Under the pieces are notes generated by a model. The model was given only the letters and a program-made list of their open reading frames with translations, did no database searches and was not told the origin of the DNA. A DNA stretch of 64,000 nucleotides from NCBI GenBank assembly GCA_030077755.1, contig JAQJZZ010000014.1, forward strand, positions 3,100,001-3,164,000. Reading direction: 5' to 3'. Both the position numbers and the translations under genes were made by a program. Positions 24,367 to 33,700 of the stretch are shown here, in pieces (the stretch's first letter is position 1; every line of letters begins with the position of its first letter). This stretch comes from Filosporella fistucella (taxonomy: Eukaryota > Ascomycota > Leotiomycetes > Helotiales).

Positions 24367-25672
24367 TCATGTATCCCCAACCCAGGAACCGTCTTTCATT
24401 TTGCCTGTGTCTTTCTCGCCCTCTTCGACCCAGGTTTCTACCAGTCCTTGCTTGGGGTCTTCGTCTGGGTAGCCTAAGCTCCTCCTGACTTTGAGTACCT
24501 CCTGACGAATTCTCATTGTGACCTCTTTCCTCAAAGCGACCGCCTCGCTCCCATACTTTAGCCCTTCAGTAAGTTCCCCCATCGGCCATTCTGTCTCGCC
24601 TCCCTTTCGCGCAAGGGCCTCTTTTTGCAGCTTCACCAGTCTTTGCCACTTGGTTCTTAGTTCGCCAAAGACCTTCTCCCCATCGAGGGCTTCTCCAAAT
24701 GCAATCTTTATACTTTTCCCTGCCCGAGGTATGAACCGCGGGAACTCTCGAGACTCGTGCATGATTTCTTGGTTTCCATCAATGAATATTGGTATGATTT
24801 CGGGAAGCGGCTCGGACTCGAGTATCAGACGCGATATACCCCATTTAAAGTATCGAAGAGATTTCTTGGGATGCTGATGAACTCGGCCCTCGGGAAAGAT
24901 ATGAATCCACGAATGCTTGCGAGAAGAGTACACAGAAGGCGCGGTGAATGAATCCCGTCCATTTGTGCTGTAAGTCAAGGCGCCAGTTGTAAATGGGTCT
25001 GTCGTGTCTATCGCATGCGCACAATTCAGGTTCTTGGGACGTGATGCGAAAGGTTGAGATGATAGCAGACGAATTGCTTGGGTCATGGTAGGTTGGAAAA
25101 GTCCCCCATGGATTGAGTGTGCTCCGCGATGCGTGGGCAGGACCTGACCGTAGTTGAAGAAGGCTGTTAAAATTCTGGAGCAAGCAATTGATGTCAGCGG
25201 GGTCATGGTCTGGATAGCGGAAGGTCTGACCTATTCTGAAAACATATATCATAACTCCCGAGGCTCCATCTATGATTCGAGGGATTGAAAGAATAACGAA
25301 ATGGAAGGACACCCCAAATTAAAGGATCATCCATTCTGCAAGCACAATAAGTCGATGTTTCTGGTTGGATCTGGGAGTTGTGGAACGTACACAGCAACAT
25401 GATTTGAGACTGTGCCATGGAATTAGTAAAGCAGAAGAAAGATTGATAGCAACTCGAGGAAAGATACCAGTTATTAGTCCCCTCTCTCTGTTTTGAATAT
25501 CTGCTCTCCTGTCTAATGTCTCCATGAATCTCTCCAGTCCTACAACTTCCATGGAATTGAGCCCGTAATAGAACATGCGCGACAATGAGCCTGTAAGGCC
25601 CATGATCAACGAGTTGGTGAATCGCCATGGCAGGCCAGGGCTCGAATATGGAGGAGGATTTGGAACAGACAT
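24367..25672 (-). CDS. TAZ1: Tafazzin (monolysocardiolipin acyltransferase)
   Basis: Four exons: 24367-25174, 25231-25335, 25391-25409 and 25468-25672. They give 378 residues, as in yeast Taz1 (381). It remodels cardiolipin by transacylation in the outer and inner mitochondrial membranes. The catalytic block SNHVAVMDDP (H72xxxxD77) spans the 19-nt second exon. WGVLPFRY, YDICFQNR, GQVLPTHRG and HIFPEGRVHQ follow in the family order. The start context MSVPNPPPYSSPGLPWR is family-typical. It is divergent from the NOSIP-type gene across a 660-bp region. The micro-exon encodes the catalytic His, so skipping it would inactivate the protein. Confidence 0.95.
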
Positions 25673-26332
25673 CGCGCATTCGCGCGCGTTACCGCATATC
25701 AAGCACGAATCTAGATAAAGGAAAATGAGCCATGAAATGAGCGAGTATGAGCTAAAGAGAGGGAAGGAAACTGTTGCTCCAAAATGGTGACGTAGCTCCT
25801 AACTCTGTCTGCGACCGGGGACAGCTCCATAGAAAAATTAACAAGGGTTTTCGGTGCTTACTTGTTCCTGTTCCGGTCTTGGCACTGCCTCGATAAATAA
25901 TTTCAAGGTCAACGACATGCTCGGAGCAAATTTGACATAAAATACCCTCGCATCCTAGGCCCTTGAAGTTATTTTCAATTAATCAGTCTCGATTTGATCT
26001 GTTGCTCTTTCCACAGCTTTGAATGAATGATTGGCCGACATCTCCATCCTTAAAAGAAACCTCAAACCTCAAGTCACCTGTCTTTCTCATTGAGAACACG
26101 TGCCCGATCACCTACTCTCTTCAAAGCCGACCTGCCAATTCCTTATTGCGCCAGCTCCATACAATCCTAAACCTCTTGCACTGAAACTGTCCTGATTCCT
26201 CATAGCGTATCAGTTCTGAGTTGTTCGAAGCGGTGGCCTTAGAGACTTGAGCATGCCTGCCAGGTGCTAAGTTATTCAACCTTCGAACCGAATCTAATCC
26301 TCAACGGCGGAGAGAAGTCTGAAATATCCACA
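25673..26332. promoter_or_regulatory. Shared divergent promoter region of TAZ1 and the NOSIP-like gene
   Basis: 660 bp between head-to-head starts, with a C/T-rich stretch before 26333 typical of fungal promoters. No specific site is claimed. Confidence 0.5.
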
Positions 26333-27518
26333 ATGTCACATAGTATGTCCATTGAGATGATGATGTTTGACGCTAGACTAACACTGATATAGGCAAAAGG
26401 AATACGTCCCGAGCGGTCTTTACCTCACATGAGCGGTCATTGGCAAAGTCAGCCTGGAATTCAACTAGTGCTCGTCTTTCAAGGGATTCATTTTTACCTT
26501 TTGCCTCCTGCAAGCTATGCCTATTACCAGCAAGAACGCCAGTGTCTTGTCCTCATGGCGATATTTTCTGCAGGGAGTGCGCATTAAGCAACATTCTTGC
26601 CCAGAAGAAAGAGATCAAGCGTATGGAAAAAGTAAAAGATAAAGAAGATCAAGAAGCCAATCAAGACAGAGAAAGAGAGGAAGCAGAAGCCAGGGACCGT
26701 GCTATCCAAGACTTTGAAAAAGTTCAAATGGGACTTGAGGCCAAAATGGGCATGTCTGCAGGAAAGAAGATTGTGGGCCGGGAAGAGGGCAAAATCGTCA
26801 TCGAGGAAGATGTGGTTGGTGGGAAGAAAGGGGAGAAGAGGAAGTTTGAATTAGACGAGGATGAACTACTCAGAATTGCCCGCGAGGAACGAACAAAAGC
26901 GAGAAAGACAATTGATGATGAGAAGGCATGCCAGACCCCATTCCATTTCTCACAATTTGGCTAACGTGTCATTCGTAGGCCTCCAAAACTACTCTCCCAT
27001 CGTTCTGGGTACCTTCAATAACACCTTCATCAAATACTCACAACGACCTGCACACAATCACAAAGAAAGTGAAACAATCGCCAGTGTGTCCAGCTTCTCC
27101 GGCTGACAAACCTCACCACTATTCCCTGCATACCCTCATCACAGTCGCTTTTACCGAAGAGAAGGATGCGACAACTGGAACCACTCAGCGAATCTGCCCT
27201 TCCTGTAAGAAGGGGCTGAGCAATACTTCCAAGGCAATGCTCGCCAAGCCTTGCGGTCATGTACTTTGCAAGAACTGTGTTGGCAAATTCATGACGCCGA
27301 CCGGAGTCCATGACCCACACGCTCCTGATGTCGATCAAAATATAGTTCTATGTTATGTTTGCGAGGCGGATTTGACAGAAAGAAAAGAAAAGGTTGGGAA
27401 GGTGAAACCAGATAAGGATATAAAACCAGGCTTAGTAGACATTAAATGTGAAGGGACAGGATTTGCAAGTGGTGGGTTAAATAAGGTTGAGAAATCCGGG
27501 GTAGCATTTCAGTGCTAA
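26333..27518 (+). CDS. NOSIP-type RING/U-box protein
   Basis: Exons 26333-26342, 26393-26925 and 26979-27518 give 360 residues. The N-terminus (MSHSKRNTS) is the conserved start of the family (animal form MTRHGKN). An N-terminal zinc-finger/U-box half has CKLCLLPARTPVSCPHGDIFCREC. A charged coiled-coil follows (KEIKRMEKVKDKEDQE). The C-terminal RING-like half has CPSCKKGL, AKPCGHVLCKNC and CYVCEADL, and the last residues are GTGFASGG..VAFQC, also family-typical. NOSIP homologues are E3 ubiquitin ligases, also found with spliceosomes. The first coding exon is only 10 nt. The second intron (26926-26978) appears to be GC-AG. Confidence 0.9.
26926..26978 (+). other. Probable GC-AG intron
   Basis: The donor is GAGAAG|GCATGC, the branch GCTAAC and the acceptor TTCGTAG; 53 bp, phase 0. 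Joining restores the conserved EKASKTTLPSFWVPS stretch; no GT donor lies in range. Confidence 0.75.
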
Positions 27519-27685
27519 CACTAGGAATATTTGATAAACTTTCAATATAGTACAGGTTTCCCCAGAAGATGTTTTTGCCTCTGTGCGGGAGCGAATACGC
27601 CTGGATTATTCGTACATGCTTCAATCAGAGACTGGTTTTCCATCTCAGCACTTGCCATTCATTTACTGTCAATTGCTATTTGATG

Positions 27686-28616
27686 TCAAAGTTCAACTGT
27701 CTTTCGACCCATTATCGGATTTAAAATCTTTGCTACTGCCTCAGCAGTAGTGAATAAGATCCCTATTTCTCGTCAGCACGAATGAAATACATCTCCCATA
27801 CCACTTACCACCACTAAGAACCGTCCTACTTAATCTCATGACAGTTCCTCTCCAGAATCCTCAGATACCATCATCAACAATCACACTCCGGAACGCCTGC
27901 ATCGTAGTCGTTACCTCACTCGCCTGACTTCTCGTTTTAATTGTATCAAACGGCTGCGAGCAAAGTGTTGTGATGACACCTGCCACAGCTCCGTTTCCAA
28001 AATTAGTCAATGTGCTCTGCTTCACCCCCCTCTTTTCCTCCCAATCTTTGATAATATTGTAACTTCCCATCCTGAAACTTGTAGCAGACGCCTGTTTTAA
28101 GGTCGTGCCTACGAGCCCTCTATATAACCCCTTGAATCCATCCTCGGCAATGATACTACGAATACAATGCATGGTAGAAGAATACCGATTCGTCTTTCTT
28201 GCATCATCAATCAGTGCTGTTTTTATCCTCTCAGTAGGCGTCACAGCAGCTATACTCGCCACAACTCCAGCAGTCATGCCAGCCAGCAGATTTCCCGCCG
28301 GCGTTAGCGTGCCCGTTTCTGAATCTCGAAATGCATTCTTGACCGTATCAAAACTCAGGAAGCGGACAGCATCTTTACCAACAGAACCAATGACAAGAGC
28401 TCCACAGCCTTTATACAGAGCTCTCAATCCTTCTTCACGATAGACGCGAAAAACGAGAGAATATGGGTTTCGGGGAAGAGGAACACGGGGACCGCTTGTC
28501 CGGAGTTGGGCACGAGTTTTCGCGAATTCGAAGGGGTAAGTTAGGAATCCTTCGACGCCGCCTGCTATTCCACCTGATATGACAGAGACGTAAGGGGACG
28601 TCTCTTGGGGTGCCAT
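27686..28616 (-). pseudogene. CTP1: Mitochondrial citrate carrier homologue with premature TGA
   Basis: A SLC25 carrier reading from the ATG at 28616. Three carrier motifs are intact: P28FEFAK33, P127TERIK132 and P222FDTIK227. After codon 251 (VDDGI) a TGA at 27861-27863 interrupts the frame. The same frame then continues with the family C-terminus GFWRGTVMRLSRTVLSGG, a proper intron (27763-27808, GTAAGT to AAATAG) and GILFTTAEAVAKIL, stopping at 27686. The complete length would be 294 residues, like yeast Ctp1 (299). The lost codon is Lys/Arg in relatives, one C-to-T change (CGA to TGA). The conceptual product stops inside the third repeat and lacks the last transmembrane helix. Either a recent null allele, a sequencing error, or a readthrough site. 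The protein normally exchanges citrate across the inner mitochondrial membrane. Confidence 0.8.
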
Positions 28617-29285
28617 AGTGGGAACATTGGAGAAAGTTATCAGGATGTTTAGTCAATGTCATATTTTCAGCGATGGGGTCCGCTCCTGAAGCCGGTTCTT
28701 CCCCTGGAGCTTTACCGAGGCAGGCACTGAGGAGGAACCTCTTCCTTCAAAACTAAAGATTTAGGGTTGCAGTCGCTATTTTATAGCGTCTCTACGATTC
28801 AGTTGAGGTCATCGTTTTTAGCATACCTACTCCCACAAACTGCAATCGCAGCCAAACCTGAATTACTAGGAAGCAGCTTTTCGAGAGACGGAAAGTCGCA
28901 TTCCAATCGAAATTAGACCAGGATCAAACTCCACGTTCAAATTTAGTTCTTGGCATAGAATCAAACGAAAATTCGCAGGTCTAATTCATTACCATGTCCC
29001 CAAAATATACAGCACAAAACGAGGATACCCAAAGCCACCACCCGGAGGTCGTCCCTCCCAACAACTCGTCACTTCTTCCAACATATATTGATATCTTGTG
29101 AGGCTGGCTTCTAGATAGCTGGATGTTTTGATTACAAACCGCATTATAAATTTCATCATTATTCTTCCACATTTCTAAGTTCATTTTTCCAATACCCCCA
29201 GAGGAAGCCCTCTTCGCAATTACAGCTCAGTTCCGCCACAGACTGCATCAATTTCAACCAAAATCCACGCTCATCGCCATGCACC
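28617..29285. other. Intergenic, no gene seen
   Basis: 669 bp between the carrier start and the stop of the small secreted protein gene. A 67-codon frame (28981-29184, minus) shows no recognisable features. Confidence 0.4.
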
Positions 29286-29960
29286 TCAACAGAATTCACA
29301 CTTTTCACTGGGAAATGCCCTCGTCGGATACATCTGGAAGGGGATATGAGTGAACCCTCCAGCCTGCCCGAAGTTATTCTGCACGTCTGATTCCTGCCCT
29401 CTCACATCATCCCAACTGAAGGACCATGTACCATTATCTACACATGGCTTCGCACAATTTTTGCTGTTTGCTGTTAGTATCAATTATTGAGAAAGCACGT
29501 CTTCCGGAGCTTGGTAAATTGCATTGCACTAGTTGCTCAAGCATTGAGAAGCCAGGACGACTCACGTTCCACAATCTCCATACTTGTGGGTTACATTAAA
29601 GACAAATTCGTGTCCCTTTGGAAACAATCCAAAAGTCACATTTGGATTGCTGCATGGAGCATTATACGGTGGCGAGTCGAGAGCGAACACATATACATTG
29701 CTATAATAATAGCAGGTAGTATTGAAGCCTTGAGGAGCCAAAGTTGGTGTGTCGGAGATGTTGAATGACCAGCTGGTCATGTAAGCTTGTTTCCATGAAG
29801 GCTATGGAGATACTTACTACCCACCAGTGCCATGTCTGGTGTTGTAGCCACTAAGACCAGTTATGAGCCAGGGCACAGGCACTTTGAGTGGATTGCCGGG
29901 TTGGGCGGAGGTGAGAGGAATGAGGAGCGAGAGAAACAGGAGGAATGTGGAAGGAACCAT
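29286..29960 (-). CDS. Small secreted protein with conserved-looking cysteines
   Basis: Exons 29286-29463, 29566-29772 and 29818-29960 give 175 residues. A clear signal peptide (MVPSTFLLFLSLLIPLTSA) precedes QPGNPLKVP. The mature protein has seven cysteines, several N-glycosylation sequons (NIS, NTT, NVT) and a C-terminal EKCEFC. There is no membrane segment or GPI signal. Size and cysteine content fit an effector-like or wall-associated secreted protein; no family was recognised. All three junctions keep the frame, and the second acceptor lies in a perfect GACCAGCTGGTC palindrome. Confidence 0.78.
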
Positions 29961-30640
29961 TTCGAGATTTCTTTTGGAAAAACCGGGATTGTTATCAAGT
30001 AATAGATTTCAACAAAGTTTCAGATTTGAAATTGTCTGAATTCCTCGTGTTGTTGTTCTAAGCACTACTATTTATGCTATACTCCAACAGCTCCCTGAAG
30101 ACCACATGCCACCCTCGTATTTCTCTTGCATACGGTACTCTCTGCCGAACACGAGCACCGAACTTTACTTACACCATCCCGCGTATGATTCGCAGCAGAT
30201 CTTAATATCGCGGGTTTGTGCATGTCGAATATGTCGAGTATCATATGTTACACATGGTGGCATTGAAATCGAACCGGGATCATGAGATCTGAATTAAGCT
30301 CCGCATTGTGGCTACAAGCACCTGATTGGAGAAGACAACGAGGCAATCGCCACACCTTGGATCGATCCGAAGTTGTTATGTTTGAAAGAAAAACATTGGG
30401 ACATCAGTTCGGACTGTTTAAGCCTGATATCATCTCGATCTGAAATTTACACATTCACTTTCAACGCAAGCACGTTACCCCGTATCTCCAGGTATAAATA
30501 TGCCTTTCATGTTTCGTAGACAGACGATATGCACTTCTGATTATTGAAAATCAACAACAAGAGTTGCAACCCAGCCCTCTACGCAATCTGGAATGCGCAT
30601 AGTCGTTATACGATCCGCTCTTTGGTCATTTCCCTTCCTT
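29961..30640. other. Intergenic between secreted protein and repeat array
   Basis: About 700 bp forming the upstream region of the small secreted protein gene. No gene seen. Confidence 0.4.
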
Positions 30641-30649
30641 CAAATCATC

Positions 30650-31335
30650 TGCATGTACCATAGGACGCTCTTCTATGCAAGAAAAGAGTGATACCTATCA
30701 CTTATTCGACAGTTTACTGTTGCTATCAACTTGTCCAACTGTCGATTGCCCAAATAATGCCATCGTCCGTTCTTTTTCTAATCGTTGTATTGTTTAGATG
30801 TAGGCGAATCTCGCTTTATTATAAGCTAAAGCTAATGTCGGGCCCCTCGACAGTTTTTCAACCACGGTCAACTTATATAACTGTCGGCTGCTTGAATAGA
30901 ATGATCGTCCGTTCTTTTTTTTTTTTTTTGAATCCTTCACATAAGATAGATGCAAGAAGTTTCCTCACTTATCACATATTAAAGCTACCGTCATACCTCT
31001 CGACAGCTTGCTGCTACGGTCAACTTATACAGCTGTCGGCTGCTTGGTTGAAGCTATCATATACTTTTCTCTCTTAAATGTTCAGAAAGTTCAAAGAGGA
31101 GTGTGTTTACCTAATAGACCCTGCCTGTTCTAGAGCCAGTATAGTTCTCTTCGACAGTTTACTACTACGGTCAATCTGCGCAGCTGTCCAGTACAAGCTG
31201 CTATCTGTTAATCGTCCAAAATGATAGATGTAAGTGGCTTTCATTCTTTTCTTGTAAAGCCGCCGTCGCTCTCTTCATCTTCAACAGTTTGCAACTACGG
31301 CCAATATGCAAAATGGTCGGGTGCTTTGTTCCTCC
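30650..31335. repeat. Degenerate ~145-bp tandem repeat array with conserved hairpin
   Basis: About five units. Each has an inverted repeat whose 5' arm starts at 30707, 30848, 31001, 31152 and 31282 (spacing 141, 153, 151, 130). In the first four units the hairpin spans 38-39 nt. The arms are CGACAGTT/AACTGTCG in units 1-2 and CGACAGCT/AGCTGTCG in unit 3, so both arms changed together. Unit 4 has CGACAGTT/AGCTGTCC, which still pairs over seven positions if G-U is allowed. Unit 5 is decayed. The loop shares CTACGGTCAA. Other shared pieces are ATAGATGYAAG about 55 nt before the hairpin and AAAGCTACCGTC just before it. In units 1-3 a T run (T5, T15, T4) begins 26-28 nt after the hairpin. No protein frame spans units. 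Confidence 0.8.
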
Positions 31336-31732
31336 GATGTCCTCTGCACTTCAGCAGTGCGGGCACGTAGTACTTGAAACGCTTTGCTACTTTGCAAGTT
31401 CAAAAGACCAGTGAGAGTAATACTCGGGATGAATACTGGTATACTCGACGTTGGTTCGCACTGGTGATTCAGGACAAATTGTACCGGTCCGGCTTGTAGA
31501 TTGAATGTTAGATAACAAGTTTCCAGGAAAGCCACAGCAGGCATGATGCAAAACTTCCCAATGTAATGTATAAAATAGAGTGTTGAAGGGTGAAATATAT
31601 ACGTTATTAAAATGCCCCCAAAAATTCCCGACCTCTTGTTTCCAATCTCCCAATTTTCCAATTGCCAAGTCATGACATAGTCCCAATGGTATCAAGTCAA
31701 TTTGATTCACCCCAAAATCATACAGCAATCCA

Positions 31733-33185
31733 TTATTTCCCATCAGGCTTAATCCCCTGCCCAGCTCTCTCAATCTTATCGCCCAACATCTCCTGAGCAT
31801 TTCCCAATAAGTGTCCTGCCTCCTTGCTAGCAAGATCCTCAGCCGACTTCGCAGTCTCGGTAGCATTATTTGCAACCACACCAGCTCTCTCGGAAGTAAC
31901 ACTTCCGGTTCCAACAACGCGCTCGTAACCATCTCTGACCATCTCTCCTGCTCTCTCTCCGGCACCTTGAACAGCATCGCCAGCTTGCTTTGCGAGCTCG
32001 GATGGAGAAGGATACTTGTTTAATGCTCTCAAAATGAGATAATAAGTCTGAATGATCAACTTGTGGATGCTCTCCTTGATGATCATCGTGATGCCGTGAC
32101 CGAAGAATCCCTTGAATATTTCTCCCCACACGCCATCATACAAGCCTGCAGCGCCCTCTGTCCTATAGATGTTGAGAATTGTATTGAACACCGTACTCTC
32201 CTTTGTGAATTTCTTGGCATCACGACCAGCTTTCTTAGCTCGAGCTTTGTTGTCAACGTTCTCTACCTCTTCCATCAAAATTTCAGCTGATTCTTTGTCG
32301 ATGGGTGGCTTCGCCGAGGTTTGAGCTCGGGCTTTAGCGAGGGAGAATGGGTAGGTGATGGTTGAGGCTATGGCCTTGCTGATTGCTGCCATAAGGAACG
32401 TAACTCTGGTACCTGGGTCATCACGCTGAGAACGGGGGAGGAGAGCGCGTTTGAAAGTTTCGTAGAGGAAGAAGGTGAGACTCGGGTTCAGCGTCAATAC
32501 GAGCGATGCAGAATATCCTGACCAGAATCCTTGGACACCTTTCTCAGAACGAATTTGGTTAATAATATCCGACACAGTTGGTTCTGGGGAGTCTATGCCG
32601 GAGCGAGCGCGCACCATGTTGGAGGTTTGCTTGCGTGTGACAATGTTGGAGATAGGTGTAGTGAAGAATTTGGAGCAAGCTCCTGCGAGAGCTCCAACCG
32701 AAAGTTCATCAAGAACTGGCAGGGTGCTGGTATTCGTTCCATGCTTTTGCAATCGATTTGTGCGAAGGTAATTGTAGAAGAGGAAAAACAGAAACGAATC
32801 TGCAATCGACTTTCCGGTATCCTGAACCACTCCACTGTAAAATGCTTTGATTCCGCCTTCCCGGTGGTATATTTTATAGAATGCGTCCAAAACCCCTTCA
32901 TATTCTCCCTCTTCGGAAGTGGTGATAGACTTTCGGAGTGATCGCTGAACTTGCAGGCGAGTGATTACCAAGTCGAGAGGGTAAATTGCCAAGTTGGAAA
33001 TTGCAGTCCCGGTTGATCCTGCCAAAGCATGCCCGAGGGCTGGAAGTGCTGGGCCATCGAGAATTGACGAGGAATCAGGCTCTTGGGTCTTATGGTAGAG
33101 GGAGAAAGCATCCTGGAATTGTCAATAATTGTAGTAAACGTGCAAAAGGAAGACATACCAGCTGGCTGTTGTAGGCATAAGACAT
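31733..33185 (-). CDS. ANT1: ANT1-like peroxisomal adenine nucleotide carrier with long C-terminal tail
   Basis: Exons 31733-33112 and 33159-33185 (27-nt first exon) give 468 residues. SLC25 carrier with three repeats: YPLDLVITRLQ, TPISNIVTRKQ and YPFSLAKARAQ. The layout (FYSGVVQ, FFFYNYLR-type helix 2, FWSGYSASLVLTLNPS, GLYDGVWGEIFKGFF) resembles yeast Ant1, which exchanges cytosolic ATP for peroxisomal AMP. A charged insert (about residues 290-315) sits between helices 5 and 6. After the last helix about 95 residues form an Ala/Gly/Glu/Lys-rich amphipathic region (QAGDAVQGAGERAGEMV; ASKEAGHLLGNAQEMLGDK) resembling LEA-type repeats, not seen in yeast Ant1. A mitochondrial location cannot be excluded. 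Confidence 0.85.
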
Positions 33186-33700
33186 CTTGCTTGATATTTA
33201 CAAAAACTTGACTTGAAGGACTGAAAGATATTGGATTAAGGTAGAAGGTATATCAACTCAGTCAAGTTTGACTGAATGTTGATATCCTTTACCAAGATGC
33301 GGAGTCGTGAGGGGGGGTTCCAACCTTAAGTTTGGGCAGACGTCATTACCCCGGATTTGTGCCAAGACCCCAAATAGCTCAATCCTTGTGCTCACTCTTA
33401 CGCCAATGTCAATAATGTGAGGAGTGACACAGCGGCCAATGCAGTTACTGAGGGGTAAGGAGACAAATGTCCGATAATCCCGCACACAGCTACCTGAAAT
33501 AAGGATGACCAAAAATGTGGTCAGATACTTAAATTCATGGTTCTATTTGCTTCCGAATGCCGCATTGTGCTGGCAGCTTGGTAATTACACCAACAATTCG
33601 TGAACTTCTTCCTGTTCACTCTCAAGAAAGTCGATTCAATATTACCACCCAGGCCCATGATCCCATGCATGCATGCTTTACCCCTCCACTTGATTCCGAC
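33186..33700. other. Intergenic, no gene seen
   Basis: 515 bp between the ANT1 start and the SNX41 stop, both minus strand. It holds the ANT1 promoter and the SNX41 3' UTR. Confidence 0.4.

Noticed and set aside
27861..27863. Peroxisomal-type stop-codon readthrough signal at the CTP1 TGA
   Set aside because: The TGA is followed by GGA, not the CTA context known for efficient readthrough.
30650..31335. CRISPR-like array
   Set aside because: Units are degenerate, ~145 bp, and lack identical repeats with unique spacers; this is a eukaryotic genome.
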